From the NCBI GenBank assembly GCA_000585075.1, contig JEMY01000026.1, forward strand, positions 1 through 64,000: DNA of 64,000 nucleotides. The letters run 5' to 3'. Positions 10,068-19,467 of the stretch are shown piece by piece. The notes below the pieces were generated by a model, which saw only the letters and a program-made list of their open reading frames with translations, was not told the origin of the DNA and ran no database searches. Each line of letters begins with the position of its first letter. The first letter of the stretch is position 1. Source of the DNA: Candidatus Accumulibacter regalis (GTDB lineage Bacteria > Pseudomonadota > Gammaproteobacteria > Burkholderiales > Rhodocyclaceae). The position numbers were made by a program, and so were the translations under genes.

Positions 10068-10102
10068 GCCCTCGCAGTGCGTCTCGCTGCGCGGGCCTTT
10101 TC
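10068..10102 (+). terminator. Hairpin terminator after grxD
   Basis: Imperfect stem between 10068-10080 and 10086-10098 followed by TTTT (10099-10102), 25 bp after the grxD stop and just before the convergent gene on the minus strand. Confidence 0.55.
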
Positions 10103-10468
10103 TCAAGCGCTGGCCGGCGTCGCCTTGCCGACGCTCAATTCCTCGTACGCCCTGACCGCCTCGGCGGCATACATCAGTGTCGGGCCACCACCCATGTAGG
10201 TGCAGACGGCGAGCGTTTCCATCAGCTGCGCACGACTGACACCCAGGCGAATCAGCGCTTTCACATGAAACCCTATGCAGGCGTCGCAGCGGCTCGAGAC
10301 GCCGATCGCCAGGGCGATCAGTTCCTTATCCAGCGCCGACAGCACGCCTGGCGCGAGGGCCGCTTTGGCCAGCGCATTGAAGCCCTGAATCGTCTCGGGA
10401 ATTTCGTGGCGCAGAGTTCCGAGTGCCTTCGAAACATCGTGCGTGATCGTGTCAAATGACTTGCTCAT
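10103..10468 (-). CDS. Carboxymuconolactone decarboxylase (AhpD-like) family protein
   Basis: 121 residues, small helical protein with the CxxC pair C-D-A-C in SSRCDACIGFHVKALIRLG, followed by the conserved His; this is the alkylhydroperoxidase AhpD core. Members act in peroxide defence or are redox proteins of unknown substrate; true carboxymuconolactone decarboxylases lack the CxxC, so a redox role is more likely. The gene stands alone, facing grxD across a terminator. Its upstream region carries a good promoter overlapped by an inverted repeat, so it is probably controlled by a dedicated repressor or by a redox regulator (inference). Confidence 0.85.
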   Translation of the reverse strand: MSKSFDTITHDVSKALGTLRHEIPETIQGFNALAKAALAPGVLSALDKELIALAIGVSSRCDACIGFHVKALIRLGVSRAQLMETLAVCTYMGGGPTLMYAAEAVRAYEELSVGKATPASA

Positions 10469-10486
10469 CTGCGTCGTGCTCCATTA

Positions 10487-10529
10487 ATTAGAAAGCACTA
10501 ATATACTGCGGCGGAGCGTCTTCGGGCAA
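10487..10529 (-). promoter_or_regulatory. Promoter with overlapping inverted repeat, AhpD-like gene
   Basis: On the minus strand: TTGCCC (10529-10524), 18-bp spacer, TATATT (10505-10500). The -10 overlaps the dyad ATTAG-N6-CTAAT (10487-10502), placed where a repressor would block initiation. Confidence 0.45.
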
Positions 10530-10679
10530 GCCGTCGCCAGGCTGGAAACCTTGCGCGATCCGCGGTCTGCGCAGCGCCAATGGACGCGCGGCTGGTGACT
10601 GATGGACGATAGCCGGGCTGGGGGGCGGGGTGACGCCGGATACCCACTGCTCTCGGCTGTGCGGTCGCTGCGGATACTG

Positions 10680-11966
10680 TCAGAAGGTGACCAGGCGCGT
10701 ATTGGCTGATGTCAAGCGCTCGCTGAGGACCGCCAGAAATGACTGGTAGAAGTGCCCTCGGCAAGCCTCCGACGAAGAACGCAACGAGCAGGCGTCAATT
10801 CGTACCAGCTTGGCTTCGGTCACCGCGACAATGTCGGCGCTGCGTTTGCAGGTCGACTTGCCGATGACGGCCATTTCACCGAAGCAATCACCGGCTGTCA
10901 GCATGTCCAGGAGCAGGCCATTCTTGAGCACCTTCAATTCGCCGTCGGCGAGGACGCAGAAGAAGTCACCGAGGTCGCCGTCGCGAATGATCAGCGTTCC
11001 GGGTGAAGCGCGGCTCCACTGCGAAAAGCCCACCACTTCCCATATCTCGACATCGGAAAAATCTGCGAAGAACGGGAAGCGGCGCAGGGTATCGAATTTT
11101 TCCAGATCGGCCATCGCGTCTGCCGAGGCCTTCGGTCGCCGCTGGCGAAAGGCTTGCGCCAGATCTTGGGCGAACTCCTGCCAGGTGGCGTAGCGAGTAT
11201 CGAGTCGTTTGCTCATCGCCCGCGCGACGATGGCGTCGAGCTCTGCCGGAATCTCCCGGCGCAGCGTCGAAGGTCGGCGTGCTTCGGCGTTGATGATCTG
11301 GTAGATCATGTCGTAGCTGTTACGCGCCTGAAAAGGCAATTGACCGGTGAGCAACTGATACATGACGACACCGAGCGAGTAGATGTCGGTCTGCTGATCG
11401 AGCGCCTGTTCCTTGACCTGTTGCGGCGACATGTAGGCGGGCGAACCGATCCCCTGCACCAGCGTGCGGTCGGGGGCGCCGATGATCGCCGCGCCGAAAT
11501 CCGAGATCTTGATATCGCCTTCGGTGGGGTCGGTGCAGGTGAACAGGATGTTTGCCGGCTTGATGTCGCGGTGGATGATGCCTGCGCGAAAGGCGAAGTC
11601 GAGCGCCCGTGTGCACTTGAAAATGATCTCGACGATGCGTTCGATCGACAACCGTCGGTCGGGCGTGCAGACGGCTTCCAGCGTGCCGCCGGCAACGTAT
11701 TCCATGACGATGTAGCAGAGGTGGTCGTCTACGACCGCGTCATAGATCTGGACGATGTGCGGGTGCGACAGTCTGCCGATCAGTGCCGCTTCGTTGAGGA
11801 ATAGGTGAGTGTAGAGCCTGCCCCGCTTCGGGTCTTTCAGGATGCCGGGAAACGCGACCTTGACCGCTACTTCGCGCTGGGTAAACGCATCGCTCCCCAG
11901 GTAGACGGTAGACGTTGCTCCATGGCCGATTTCGCGGAGCAGTTCGTATTTGCCGATCTTTTCCAC
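10680..11966 (-). CDS. Serine/threonine kinase fused to a cyclic-nucleotide-binding domain
   Basis: 428 residues. An N-terminal Hanks-type kinase domain (about 7-270) has the glycine loop IGHGATSTVYLG, the ATP lysine K36 in VAVK, HRDIKPAN (132-139), DFG (156-158) and GSPAYMSPQQ activation/P+1 region, so it should be catalytically active. The C-terminal part (about 290-410) is a CRP-like cyclic-nucleotide-binding domain (RDGDLGDFFCVLADGELKVL, GDCFGEMAVIG). No transmembrane helix is evident, so it is cytosolic. It starts 24 bp after argH ends on the same strand and may be co-transcribed. The ligand (cAMP, cGMP, c-di-GMP or none) and targets are unknown; a regulatory switch of kinase activity by ligand binding is the natural inference. 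Confidence 0.88.
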   Translation of the reverse strand: MEKIGKYELLREIGHGATSTVYLGSDAFTQREVAVKVAFPGILKDPKRGRLYTHLFLNEAALIGRLSHPHIVQIYDAVVDDHLCYIVMEYVAGGTLEAVCTPDRRLSIERIVEIIFKCTRALDFAFRAGIIHRDIKPANILFTCTDPTEGDIKISDFGAAIIGAPDRTLVQGIGSPAYMSPQQVKEQALDQQTDIYSLGVVMYQLLTGQLPFQARNSYDMIYQIINAEARRPSTLRREIPAELDAIVARAMSKRLDTRYATWQEFAQDLAQAFRQRRPKASADAMADLEKFDTLRRFPFFADFSDVEIWEVVGFSQWSRASPGTLIIRDGDLGDFFCVLADGELKVLKNGLLLDMLTAGDCFGEMAVIGKSTCKRSADIVAVTEAKLVRIDACSLRSSSEACRGHFYQSFLAVLSERLTSANTRLVTF

Positions 11967-11990
11967 TGGCCGGGTGCCTGCAGCGGGGGC

Positions 11991-13376
11991 CTAGCCGCGA
12001 CGGGCGCGGGAAACTGCGGCCAGGACCTGCTCCGGCGCGGTGCCGCCGATGTGCCTGCGGGCGGCCAGCGAGCCGTCGACGGTAAGCACCGCAAAGACAT
12101 CGTCGCCAAGCAGCGGTGAGAAGCGTTGCAGTTCGGCGAGCGGGAGTTGTGCCAGGTCGACGTCCAGTTCTTCCGCTCGACGCACTGCCAGTCCGACGGC
12201 TTCGTGTGCGTCGCGGAAAGGCAGCCCCTTGCGGGTCAGATAATCCGCCAGGTCGGTCGCGGTGGCGAAACCTTCGGCCAGGGCGCTGTGCATCCTTTCG
12301 CGATTGACGGTGATGCCGGCAATCATTTCGGCAAAGATGCGCAGCGTGTCGCTTACCGTATCGATGGCGTCGAACAGCGGCTCCTTGTCTTCCTGGTTGT
12401 CCTTGTTGTAAGCCAGCGGCTGGCCTTTCATCAGCGTCAGCAAGGCCGTCAGGTCGCCGTACACGCGGCCGGTCTTGCCGCGTGCCAGTTCCGGGACGTC
12501 GGGGTTTTTCTTCTGCGGCATGATCGAACTACCCGTACAGAAGCGGTCGGCGATCCTGATGAAGCCGAAGCGCGGATTCATCCACAGCACCAGCTCTTCC
12601 GACAGGCGCGACAGATGCATCATCAGCATGGCGCAGACGGCGCAGAATTCGATCGCGAAGTCGCGATCTGAAACTGCGTCGAGCGAGTTTGCGCAAACCC
12701 CCTCGAAGCCCAGCAGCTCGGCGACGTAATGGCGGTCGATCGGGTAGGTGGTGCCGGCCAGCGCCGCCGCACCCAGTGGCAGACGGTTGGTGCGGCGCCG
12801 GCAGTCGGCAAGGCGTTCGGCATCCCGCTGCATCATCTCGAAGTAGGCGAGCAGGTGATGGCCGAAAGTGACGGGTTGGGCGACCTGGAGATGGGTGAAG
12901 CCGGGCAGCGGCGTGGCGGCTTCCTTTTCGGCCAGGTCGAGCAGGCTGGTCTGGAACTGACGCAGCAGCGGAAGCAGGTCATCAATCGCGTCGCGCAGGT
13001 ACAGGCGGATATCGGTCGCGACCTGGTCGTTTCGCGAGCGCCCGGTATGAAGGCGCTTGCCGGCGTCGCCAACGAGGGCGGTCAGGCGCTTCTCGATGTT
13101 CAGGTGGACATCCTCGAGGTCGAGCGTCCAGACAAAGGTGCCATCCTCGATCTCGCCGACCACCTGCGCCATGCCACGTTCGATATCGGCGAGGTCGGCG
13201 ACGCTGATGATTTCCTGCTTGGCGAGCATGGTCGCGTGCGCCAGCGAGGCGCGAATGTCCTGTCGCCACATCCGGCGATCAAAGTCTACCGACGCGGTAT
13301 AGCGTTTGACGAGGTCGGACATTGGCTCGGAAAAGCGGCCGGCCCAAGTGTATTGGGAAGAATCCGATTGGCTCAT
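11991..13376 (-). CDS. argH: Argininosuccinate lyase
   Basis: Last step of arginine synthesis: argininosuccinate to arginine and fumarate. 461 residues, the standard length. The fumarase/aspartase superfamily signature [12 protein letters not shown] is complete; [15 protein letters not shown] and [12 protein letters not shown] (active-site loops) are also present. It is divergent from the histidine kinase gene at 13438 and is followed by the kinase/cNMP gene. Confidence 0.97.
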   Translation of the reverse strand: MSQSDSSQYTWAGRFSEPMSDLVKRYTASVDFDRRMWRQDIRASLAHATMLAKQEIISVADLADIERGMAQVVGEIEDGTFVWTLDLEDVHLNIEKRLTALVGDAGKRLHTGRSRNDQVATDIRLYLRDAIDDLLPLLRQFQTSLLDLAEKEAATPLPGFTHLQVAQPVTFGHHLLAYFEMMQRDAERLADCRRRTNRLPLGAAALAGTTYPIDRHYVAELLGFEGVCANSLDAVSDRDFAIEFCAVCAMLMMHLSRLSEELVLWMNPRFGFIRIADRFCTGSSIMPQKKNPDVPELARGKTGRVYGDLTALLTLMKGQPLAYNKDNQEDKEPLFDAIDTVSDTLRIFAEMIAGITVNRERMHSALAEGFATATDLADYLTRKGLPFRDAHEAVGLAVRRAEELDVDLAQLPLAELQRFSPLLGDDVFAVLTVDGSLAARRHIGGTAPEQVLAAVSRARRG

Positions 13377-13395
13377 GGGGGACGAGTTCCTGGGC

Positions 13396-13401
13396 TAGAA
13401 T
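13396..13401 (+). promoter_or_regulatory. Possible -10 element before the histidine kinase
   Basis: TAGAAT 37 bp before the ATG at 13438, in the 61-bp gap between argH and the divergent kinase gene. No convincing -35 is seen. Confidence 0.3.
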
Positions 13402-13437
13402 CACTCGTAGAAACTTGGACAGGCGCCAATTCGAGTA

Positions 13438-14475
13438 ATGGCAAGTATAAAGCAAAACCTGGCCGGCCAGCCGCTACCGGATTTCCGCAATTCCGGTGTC
13501 ATGCTGCGAATCCTGCTCGGCGTGAACCTGCTGGCGCTGGGCGCCGCACTGGTGCAGAGCCAGGGGGTGCAGGACAGCGTGCAGCACTTCATCGACATGG
13601 CCGCCTGGGTGCAGCCCTTGCTGCTCTTCAATCTGGCGCTGCTGGCAATCCTTGTCAATATCCTGCGGCGGGCGCCAGCCTGGATCGGGCGGTTGACGGT
13701 GTTGCTGCTGGCGGTCACTTCGGCGATGGCGTTGTCGGCGCTGTGGAATCACCTGCTCTTCGCCGACGCTGGTGGCCAGAGCCTGCTCAGGGCAGGCCTG
13801 CTTGCCGGGCTGGCGGCCGGCTTCATGCTTGCCTACTTTGCCTTGCGCGTCGGCGCCCTGTCGCCGGCGCTGGTCGAGGCGCGACTACAGGCGCTGACCG
13901 CACGCATCCGGCCGCATTTTCTCTTCAACACCCTGAATGCGGTGCTCTCGCTGATTCGCGCCGACCCGCGCCGTGCCGAGACGGCGCTTGAGGAACTGGC
14001 CGAGCTTTTTCGCGCGCTGATGCGCGATCATCGCGAACTGGTGCCGTTGGCTGACGAGCTGGCCCTGTGCCGGCAGTACCTGGATCTCGAAAAACTGCGT
14101 CTCGCCGAGCGTCTGCACGTCGAATGGGACATCGCGCCCGATCTGCCGCTCGACCTGAAAGTCCCGCCACTGATGGTGCAGCCACTGCTGGAGAACGCCG
14201 TTTATCACGGCATCGAGCCGTTGGGTGATCGCGGGTGCATCCGCATCGGCATCGGCCGCCGCGCTGACGCGCTGCAACTCGATATCGTCAATCCCTGCGC
14301 GGGCGGCGCCGATAATCAGCACGGCAGCCACATGGCGCTCGCCAACATTCGCGAGCGCCTGGCGCTTTACTATGACCTTGAGGCGCGCCTCGAAACCGAC
14401 GCTGTAGCACTGGCCGACGGCCGGCACGAGTACCGGGTGCGCATCGTTCTGCCGTGCCGGGAGCAGGGGCGATGA
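13438..14475 (+). CDS. AlgZ/LytS-type sensor histidine kinase
   Basis: 345 residues. Four hydrophobic segments in the first ~140 residues form the membrane sensor. The kinase core is of the LytS/YehU class (His_kinase, PF06580): phospho-acceptor H160 in RPHFLFNTLN, then the N-box LLENAVYHG and a degenerate G-box region. The stop overlaps the start of the response regulator gene (ATGA at 14472-14475). Position next to argH and upstream of hemC matches the algZ-algR locus of Pseudomonas, which supports the AlgZ assignment, but the signal and targets here are unknown. Confidence 0.88.
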   Translation: MASIKQNLAGQPLPDFRNSGVMLRILLGVNLLALGAALVQSQGVQDSVQHFIDMAAWVQPLLLFNLALLAILVNILRRAPAWIGRLTVLLLAVTSAMALSALWNHLLFADAGGQSLLRAGLLAGLAAGFMLAYFALRVGALSPALVEARLQALTARIRPHFLFNTLNAVLSLIRADPRRAETALEELAELFRALMRDHRELVPLADELALCRQYLDLEKLRLAERLHVEWDIAPDLPLDLKVPPLMVQPLLENAVYHGIEPLGDRGCIRIGIGRRADALQLDIVNPCAGGADNQHGSHMALANIRERLALYYDLEARLETDAVALADGRHEYRVRIVLPCREQGR

Positions 14476-15254
14476 CTGTGCCCGCTACAGCTTCCCCTCT
14501 TTCTCTGCTGGTTTGCGACGATGAGGCGCCGGCACTGGCGCGTCTGCGTGACCTGTTGTCCGATATCGCGCCGGAACTGCCAAACGAGATCGTCGCCGAA
14601 GCCGACAACGGCCTGCGTGCTCTGGCGGCCGTCGAGGGCCGCCGGGTTGATGTGGCGCTGGTTGACATCCGCATGCCGAAAATGGACGGGATTGAACTGG
14701 CGCGTCACCTGTCCCGGCTTGAACACCCGCCGGCGGTGATCTTTGTTACCGCCTACGACGCCTACGCGGTGCAGGCCTTCGAGCTCAACGCCATTGACTA
14801 CCTGGTGAAGCCGGTGCGTGCGTGGCGCCTGTTGGAGGCATTGCGGAAAGTGCGCCGGAAACGAGTGCCGCCCGGGTTGCTCGCGCAACTGCCGCAGGCT
14901 GCGCGCAGCCACCTTTCCTGCCACGAACGGGGCCGGCTGTTGCTGATTGCGGTGGCTGACATCATTTACTTGCGGGCCGACTTGAAATACGTCACGGCGC
15001 GTACCCGTGATCGCGAGTTCCTGCTTGACGAGTCGCTGACCCATCTCGAACAGGAGTTCGGCACGCAGTTCATTCGTCTGCATCGCAGCGTGTTGGCAGC
15101 GCGGAACGCGCTTGCTGGTTTCGAGAAGGGTAGCGATGGCGACGACGCCGACGCGCAGTGGCAGGCGATCCTGCGCGACGTTCCCGATCGGCTGCCGGTC
15201 AGTCGCCGGCAGTGGTCCTTGCTCAAGTCCTTCGCGCGCCAGCTGAGTTCCTGA
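14472..15254 (+). CDS. AlgR/LytR-type response regulator (receiver + LytTR)
   Basis: 260 residues. Receiver domain with acidic pair DDE near residue 14, phospho-acceptor D65 (ALVDIRMPKMDG), FVTAYD and YLVKPV; C-terminal LytTR DNA-binding domain (about 145-255; LIAVADIIYLRADLKYVTA, RLHRSVL). The start at 14472 overlaps the kinase stop codon; a GTG 18 bp earlier is also in frame but less likely. It is the cognate regulator of the adjacent kinase. In Pseudomonas the orthologous pair controls alginate and type IV pili; that role is not shown for this organism. Confidence 0.9.
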   Translation: MTVPATASPLSLLVCDDEAPALARLRDLLSDIAPELPNEIVAEADNGLRALAAVEGRRVDVALVDIRMPKMDGIELARHLSRLEHPPAVIFVTAYDAYAVQAFELNAIDYLVKPVRAWRLLEALRKVRRKRVPPGLLAQLPQAARSHLSCHERGRLLLIAVADIIYLRADLKYVTARTRDREFLLDESLTHLEQEFGTQFIRLHRSVLAARNALAGFEKGSDGDDADAQWQAILRDVPDRLPVSRRQWSLLKSFARQLSS

Positions 15255-15331
15255 GCGACAACCGCGGCACCTGGAAGCAAGCTCGGGAGTCGCTTCTTGA
15301 CGCTCATCAAGGTGGCCGGTGACGGTTTTTC

Positions 15332-15337
15332 TATAAT
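15332..15337 (+). promoter_or_regulatory. Possible -10 element before the diheme cytochrome
   Basis: Consensus TATAAT 27 bp before the ATG at 15364; no -35 at normal spacing. Confidence 0.35.
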
Positions 15338-15363
15338 TCCGGCTGCCATCCCACGAGGTCGTC

Positions 15364-16038
15364 ATGACGCACTTTCAAGGCTTGAGAAAACTTTTCTACC
15401 TCCTGCTCGGGGGAGCCCTCGTTCTGCCGGCTGCGGCGCTCGACATCGATCGCGCCAAGGATATCTACGGTCCGTGCGCGGCCTGCCATGGCCCCTTCGG
15501 CGCTGGCGGCAAGCAAGGCGAGTACCCACGCATCGCCGGCCAGTTGCCAAAATACGTCGAGCAGCAGCTACTGGCCTTCCAGAGTCAGGTGCGGATCAAC
15601 TTGCCGATGTATCCGTATACGCGGGAGCGCGAACTCGACGATCAGGACATCAAGCTGGTCGCTGCTTACCTGGCGCAGATCGAGCTGCCGACGCGGCCGC
15701 CGGAATTCAAGGACAGCGACGACGCCCTGGCGCGCCTGCTGGCAATGGAGAAGGTGATGATCATCCCGCGTGCCGCCGGCGATATCGAAAACGGGAAGGC
15801 GGTCTACCAGAAGAACTGCGCCGTCTGCCATGGCAAGACGGCGCAGGGGCGCGGCATGTTCCCGATGCTCGTTGGCCAATACACGAACTACCTGCAAAAG
15901 CAGATCGACGCCTACCTTCAGGGGGATCGCCCGCACGACGAAGAAGGTGCCAGGACGGGAGCCTTGTACCGGCTGAAGGACGGCGATAGCCAGGATGTGC
16001 TGGCCTATCTGACGACCCTTCAGGCGGTCGAGCGCTAA
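15364..16038 (+). CDS. Periplasmic diheme cytochrome c (c4-like)
   Basis: 224 residues with a signal peptide (LLLGGALVLPAAA) and two heme c attachment sites, CAACH in the N-terminal half and CAVCH in the C-terminal half, each followed by a Met-containing ligand region (NLPMYPY; GMFPMLVGQY). This two-domain layout is that of cytochrome c4, an electron carrier to terminal oxidases. CGAGG about six bases upstream supports the ATG. It sits between the response regulator and hemC, a reasonable place for a heme-using protein, but spacing of 109 and 263 bp suggests its own transcript. Confidence 0.88.
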   Translation: MTHFQGLRKLFYLLLGGALVLPAAALDIDRAKDIYGPCAACHGPFGAGGKQGEYPRIAGQLPKYVEQQLLAFQSQVRINLPMYPYTRERELDDQDIKLVAAYLAQIELPTRPPEFKDSDDALARLLAMEKVMIIPRAAGDIENGKAVYQKNCAVCHGKTAQGRGMFPMLVGQYTNYLQKQIDAYLQGDRPHDEEGARTGALYRLKDGDSQDVLAYLTTLQAVER

Positions 16039-16201
16039 GCTGCGCCGTTCGAGAGAGTGAGTCTTCAAATGACATGTTCATTCCCGCTTTCCGGGTAACG
16101 GTCCGCGTAGGTAGCCAGCGCAGGCGGGTCTTTCCGGCGCTGCGGGCACGCAGAAGACGATTTCAACGACTGCATTGTCGGGGCAAGCGCGCTGGCCAAG
16201 C

Positions 16202-16221
16202 GTGTTAGAATCGCCTCCTGA
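16202..16221 (+). promoter_or_regulatory. Extended -10 promoter element before hemC
   Basis: TG-T-TAGAAT with the -10 at 16206-16211, 91 bp before the TTG start. The block is nearly the same as the hemA element at 6262-6281, including the downstream TCGCCT-N-CTGA. Confidence 0.5.
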
Positions 16222-16254
16222 TCAAGATGCCTTTGGGGTGATGCTGCCCTCGCG

Positions 16255-16270
16255 CGCCGGTTTTCCGGCG
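16255..16270 (+). other. Stem-loop in the hemC leader
   Basis: Perfect arms CGCCGG / CCGGCG around a TTTT loop, 20 bp before the Shine-Dalgarno sequence (16291-16295). No terminator U-tract follows; a role in leader folding is possible but unproven. Confidence 0.45.
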
Positions 16271-16301
16271 AGCTTGGCAGCGCGTTTACCGGAGACCTGC
16301 C

Positions 16302-17249
16302 TTGAGCTCTGCACGTCCAGATGAGTCGCGTATCGTCATCGCCTCGCGCGAGTCGCGCCTTGCCATGTGGCAAGCGGAGTACGTGCGCGGGCGTCTCGCA
16401 GAACTATACCCACAGCGCAACATCGAGATCCTCGGCATGACCACCCGTGGCGACCAGATCCTCGATCGCCCGCTGGCGGCCATCGGCGGCAAGGGTTTGT
16501 TCATCAAGGAACTCGAAGTGGCGATGCAGAACGGCCAGGCCGATATCGCGGTGCATTCGATGAAGGACCTGCCGATGGACATGCCCGAGGGCTTTGTCCT
16601 GGGCGCCATCACGTCGCGCGAGAACCCGTGCGACGCCTTCGTTTCCAACCGCTTTGCCGGGCTCAACGATCTGCCGGCCAAGGCGGTGATCGGCACCTCG
16701 AGCCTGCGCCGCGAGGCGAGTCTGCGCGCTCGCTACCCTGATCTGGTCATCAGGAGCCTGCGCGGCAACCTCGATACGCGTCTGCGGAAGCTTGATGCGG
16801 GTGAGTACGACGCCATAATCCTCGCTGCCGCGGGCCTGATTCGACTTGGGCTGGTCGGTCGAATTGCGTCCGTGTTGACCCCCGAGCAGTCCCTGCCGGC
16901 GCCGGGCCAGGGCGTGCTCGGTATCGAGGTGCCAGCCCAGCGCGCTGATTTGATCGCCTTGGTGGCTCCGCTCAACGATCCGGCTGCGGCTCAATGCGTG
17001 CGCGCGGAGCGTGCCTTTTCACGCGCCCTGGGCGGCAGCTGCCAGCTTCCTCTGGCTGCGCATGCGATGCTCGAGGGCGGTTTGCTCTGGCTACGTGGCT
17101 TTGTCGCTTTACCAGACGGCAGACAGCTGCTTGCGGGTGAGTTGCGCGGCGCTCCAGACGACGACGAGGCCGTCGGCCGTGCCCTGGCGCAGATGCTGCG
17201 CGACCAGGGGGCAGGCGCCATACTTGACCAGCTTGCAGCAGGGCAATGA
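16302..17249 (+). CDS. hemC: Porphobilinogen deaminase (hydroxymethylbilane synthase)
   Basis: Polymerises four porphobilinogens into hydroxymethylbilane. 315 residues. [16 protein letters not shown], the active-site region [14 protein letters not shown] and the dipyrromethane-cofactor cysteine C247 in GGSCQLPLA are present. The start is TTG at 16302: GGAGA (16291-16295) is six bases upstream, and the first in-frame ATG would remove the conserved first strand. Its stop overlaps the hemD start (ATGA at 17246-17249), so hemC-hemD-hemX-hemY form one coupled unit. Confidence 0.96.
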   Translation: MSSARPDESRIVIASRESRLAMWQAEYVRGRLAELYPQRNIEILGMTTRGDQILDRPLAAIGGKGLFIKELEVAMQNGQADIAVHSMKDLPMDMPEGFVLGAITSRENPCDAFVSNRFAGLNDLPAKAVIGTSSLRREASLRARYPDLVIRSLRGNLDTRLRKLDAGEYDAIILAAAGLIRLGLVGRIASVLTPEQSLPAPGQGVLGIEVPAQRADLIALVAPLNDPAAAQCVRAERAFSRALGGSCQLPLAAHAMLEGGLLWLRGFVALPDGRQLLAGELRGAPDDDEAVGRALAQMLRDQGAGAILDQLAAGQ

Positions 17250-18019
17250 CCGAGGCATTACGCGGCAAGACAATCGTCGTCACGCGGCCGCGTGCGCAAG
17301 CGCCCCGTCTGGCTGCCTGGATCGCCGAACACGGCGGCGAGCCGCTGCTTTTTCCGTTACTCGAGATAACGCCAGTTGACGACCCGGAGCAGTTGCGCTT
17401 GGCAATCGCTGCCCTTGACGGCTATTCGCTGGCGATCTTCATCAGCCCGAATGCCGTCGAGCACAGTGTCCCGGAAATCCTTGCGGCTCGCCAGTGGCCG
17501 GCCGGTTTGCAGGCGGTCGCCATTGGTCAGGGGAGCCTTTCCTTACTGCTCGCGTACGGGATCAGGAACCCGCTCGCTCCGCTCGAACGCTTCGATTCGG
17601 AGTCCCTGCTCGAACTTCCGGCATTGCAGAGCCCCGCTGTCGCCGGCCAACGGGTGGTCATCTTTCGCGGCAACGGTGGCCGTGAGTTCCTTGCCGACAG
17701 CTTGCGGGAGCGCGGGGCGCAGGTCGACTACGTGAGCTGTTACCAGCGTTCGTCGCCGGCTAGTGCCGCCGTGCTCGAAGCGCTCTGGCGCAACGGCCGC
17801 CTCGACGCCCTGACCGTCTCCTCCAGCGAGGGTTTGCGGAACCTTGTCGACCTGCTCGACGCCTCCGCGCGTGCGTCTCTGTGTACCACTCCGGTGTTCG
17901 TGCCACACCAGCGAATCGCCGACTTGGCGCAGAAACTTGGTTTGCAGCGGGTGATTCTGACCGAACCGGCAGATGCTGGGATCATTGCTGCTCTGAACGT
18001 ATATAATTGGCGGTCATGA
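17246..18019 (+). CDS. hemD: Uroporphyrinogen-III synthase
   Basis: Cyclises hydroxymethylbilane with inversion of ring D. 257 residues, typical length. Family features are the start [25 protein letters not shown], the two-domain architecture and the C-terminal [13 protein letters not shown]. Sequence conservation in this family is low; the hemC overlap and hemX neighbour make the call firm. Confidence 0.94.
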   Translation: MTEALRGKTIVVTRPRAQAPRLAAWIAEHGGEPLLFPLLEITPVDDPEQLRLAIAALDGYSLAIFISPNAVEHSVPEILAARQWPAGLQAVAIGQGSLSLLLAYGIRNPLAPLERFDSESLLELPALQSPAVAGQRVVIFRGNGGREFLADSLRERGAQVDYVSCYQRSSPASAAVLEALWRNGRLDALTVSSSEGLRNLVDLLDASARASLCTTPVFVPHQRIADLAQKLGLQRVILTEPADAGIIAALNVYNWRS

Positions 18020-19467
18020 TGAAAGAAGAAATCGACCCAAGGTCTCCACTTTCCGAACAAGCGGCCGCAGAGACGGCTGCCAAGCCGCCGCCAGAGGAGC
18101 AACCGTCGGCGGGTTCTCGAGCAGAGCCCGAGAGCGAGTCGTTGCCCGCGGGCGAACAGCGGCCGGAGATGGTTTCCCCGGCGAAGGCCGAGCCGGTCCC
18201 GGAAGCTGAGTCGCCGGTCGACAAGGAGCCGTTGCCGGACAGTCGAGCAACGACGGTCGAGGGTCCGCCAAGCGCCGAGGTGCAGGCATCTGCAAAGAGT
18301 GCTGCTCAGACACCATCGCCAGCCAGTCAGCCAACGCCTGCCAGTGCGCAGGGTACAGGCGACCAGCCGCCGGCAAGCCGGGCGGCGGCGGATCAGCAGC
18401 CACCCGGCTGGCGCAGTCCGTGGTTGCTGGTGGTGCTGGTGGCCCTTGGGCTGGCCGGCTGGCAGTGGTTCGAAACCCGGCAGAAGCTGGCCGATACGCA
18501 ACAGGAGTTGGCCCGTCGCCTCGCCGACAGCGATTCGAGTGGCGCCGAAATCCGTGCGCTATCCAAGGGCGCGACCGAGCAGGTGGCTGGCGTCCTCGGT
18601 CGCCTTGCGGCCCTTGAGGGGAAAATTGCCGAATCGCAGAGCCAGCAGGCGATGCTCGAGAAGTTGTACCAGGATATCGCCCGCAACCGGGATGAGTGGG
18701 CGCTCGCCGAAGTCGAGCAAAGTGTGACCCTGGCCGCGCAGCAGTTGCAGCTGGCGGGCAATGTGCAGGCAGCCGTGCTCGCCCTGCAAACCGCCGACGC
18801 CCGCCTGGCGGCGAGCAGCCGGCCACAGTTCGTCAGCCTGCGCAAGGTTTTGAGCAATGATCTCGATCGCCTGCGTGCTTTGCCGCAGATCGACGTTGCG
18901 GCCATGAGTTTGCGCCTGGAAAGTGTCATAAATGCCATCGACACGATTCCCCTTGCTGTCGATGGGCGGTCCCGGCCGAATGGCGAGGGCGCAAAAGAAA
19001 GCGCAGACGGTGCGGCGGCGGAAGCGTCGTCGCCGCCGGCCGCTGAATGGCCTTCGGTAAGCAGCGTCGAGTTCTGGCAGCAACTGGTCAGCGCCGAGTT
19101 GTGGCAGCGATTGGGTCGCGAGATCTGGGGCGAAGTCAAGTCGCTGATCCGGATCCAGCGCGTTGACCGCGATGAGCCGGCCTTGCTCGCGCCGGGCCAG
19201 GCGTTCTTCTTGCGCGAAAACCTCAAGTTGCGTCTTCTCAACGCGCGCCTGGCTTTGCTGGCGCGCGATCAATGGACTTTCCAGAACGAGCTGAAGCATG
19301 CCCGGGCGTGGATCGATCGCTACTTTGACACCAGCGATAGCTCGTTGCAGACCGCGCAAAGCAATCTGGATCAGCTCGTTGCCACCGAGATCAACATCGA
19401 GATGCCGACGCTCAATGAAAGCCTGTCGGCGGTCAAGACCTTCAAGCTCGGTCAGGAGCGCCAGTGA
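18016..19467 (+). CDS. hemX: HemX-like membrane-anchored protein
   Basis: 483 residues. A long low-complexity Pro/Ala/Glu-rich N-terminal tail (about 1-130) precedes a single transmembrane helix (about 135-153, WLLVVLVALGLAGWQWF) and a periplasmic region with a coiled coil (about 155-220) typical of HemX. HemX is often labelled uroporphyrinogen-III C-methyltransferase, but this type lacks the methyltransferase motifs, so no enzymatic role is claimed. The ATG at 18016 overlaps the hemD stop; 18019 is an equally good ATG. Confidence 0.88.
   Translation: MMKEEIDPRSPLSEQAAAETAAKPPPEEQPSAGSRAEPESESLPAGEQRPEMVSPAKAEPVPEAESPVDKEPLPDSRATTVEGPPSAEVQASAKSAAQTPSPASQPTPASAQGTGDQPPASRAAADQQPPGWRSPWLLVVLVALGLAGWQWFETRQKLADTQQELARRLADSDSSGAEIRALSKGATEQVAGVLGRLAALEGKIAESQSQQAMLEKLYQDIARNRDEWALAEVEQSVTLAAQQLQLAGNVQAAVLALQTADARLAASSRPQFVSLRKVLSNDLDRLRALPQIDVAAMSLRLESVINAIDTIPLAVDGRSRPNGEGAKESADGAAAEASSPPAAEWPSVSSVEFWQQLVSAELWQRLGREIWGEVKSLIRIQRVDRDEPALLAPGQAFFLRENLKLRLLNARLALLARDQWTFQNELKHARAWIDRYFDTSDSSLQTAQSNLDQLVATEINIEMPTLNESLSAVKTFKLGQERQ

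Noticed and set aside
12729..13991. 420-codon plus-strand frame across the argH/histidine kinase gap
   Set aside because: Covers argH in antisense and the kinase out of frame; both real genes are certain.
18002..18007. TATAAT at the end of hemD as an internal promoter of hemX
   Set aside because: No -35 at suitable spacing, and the position is only 9 bp before the overlapping hemX start; more likely chance within coding sequence.
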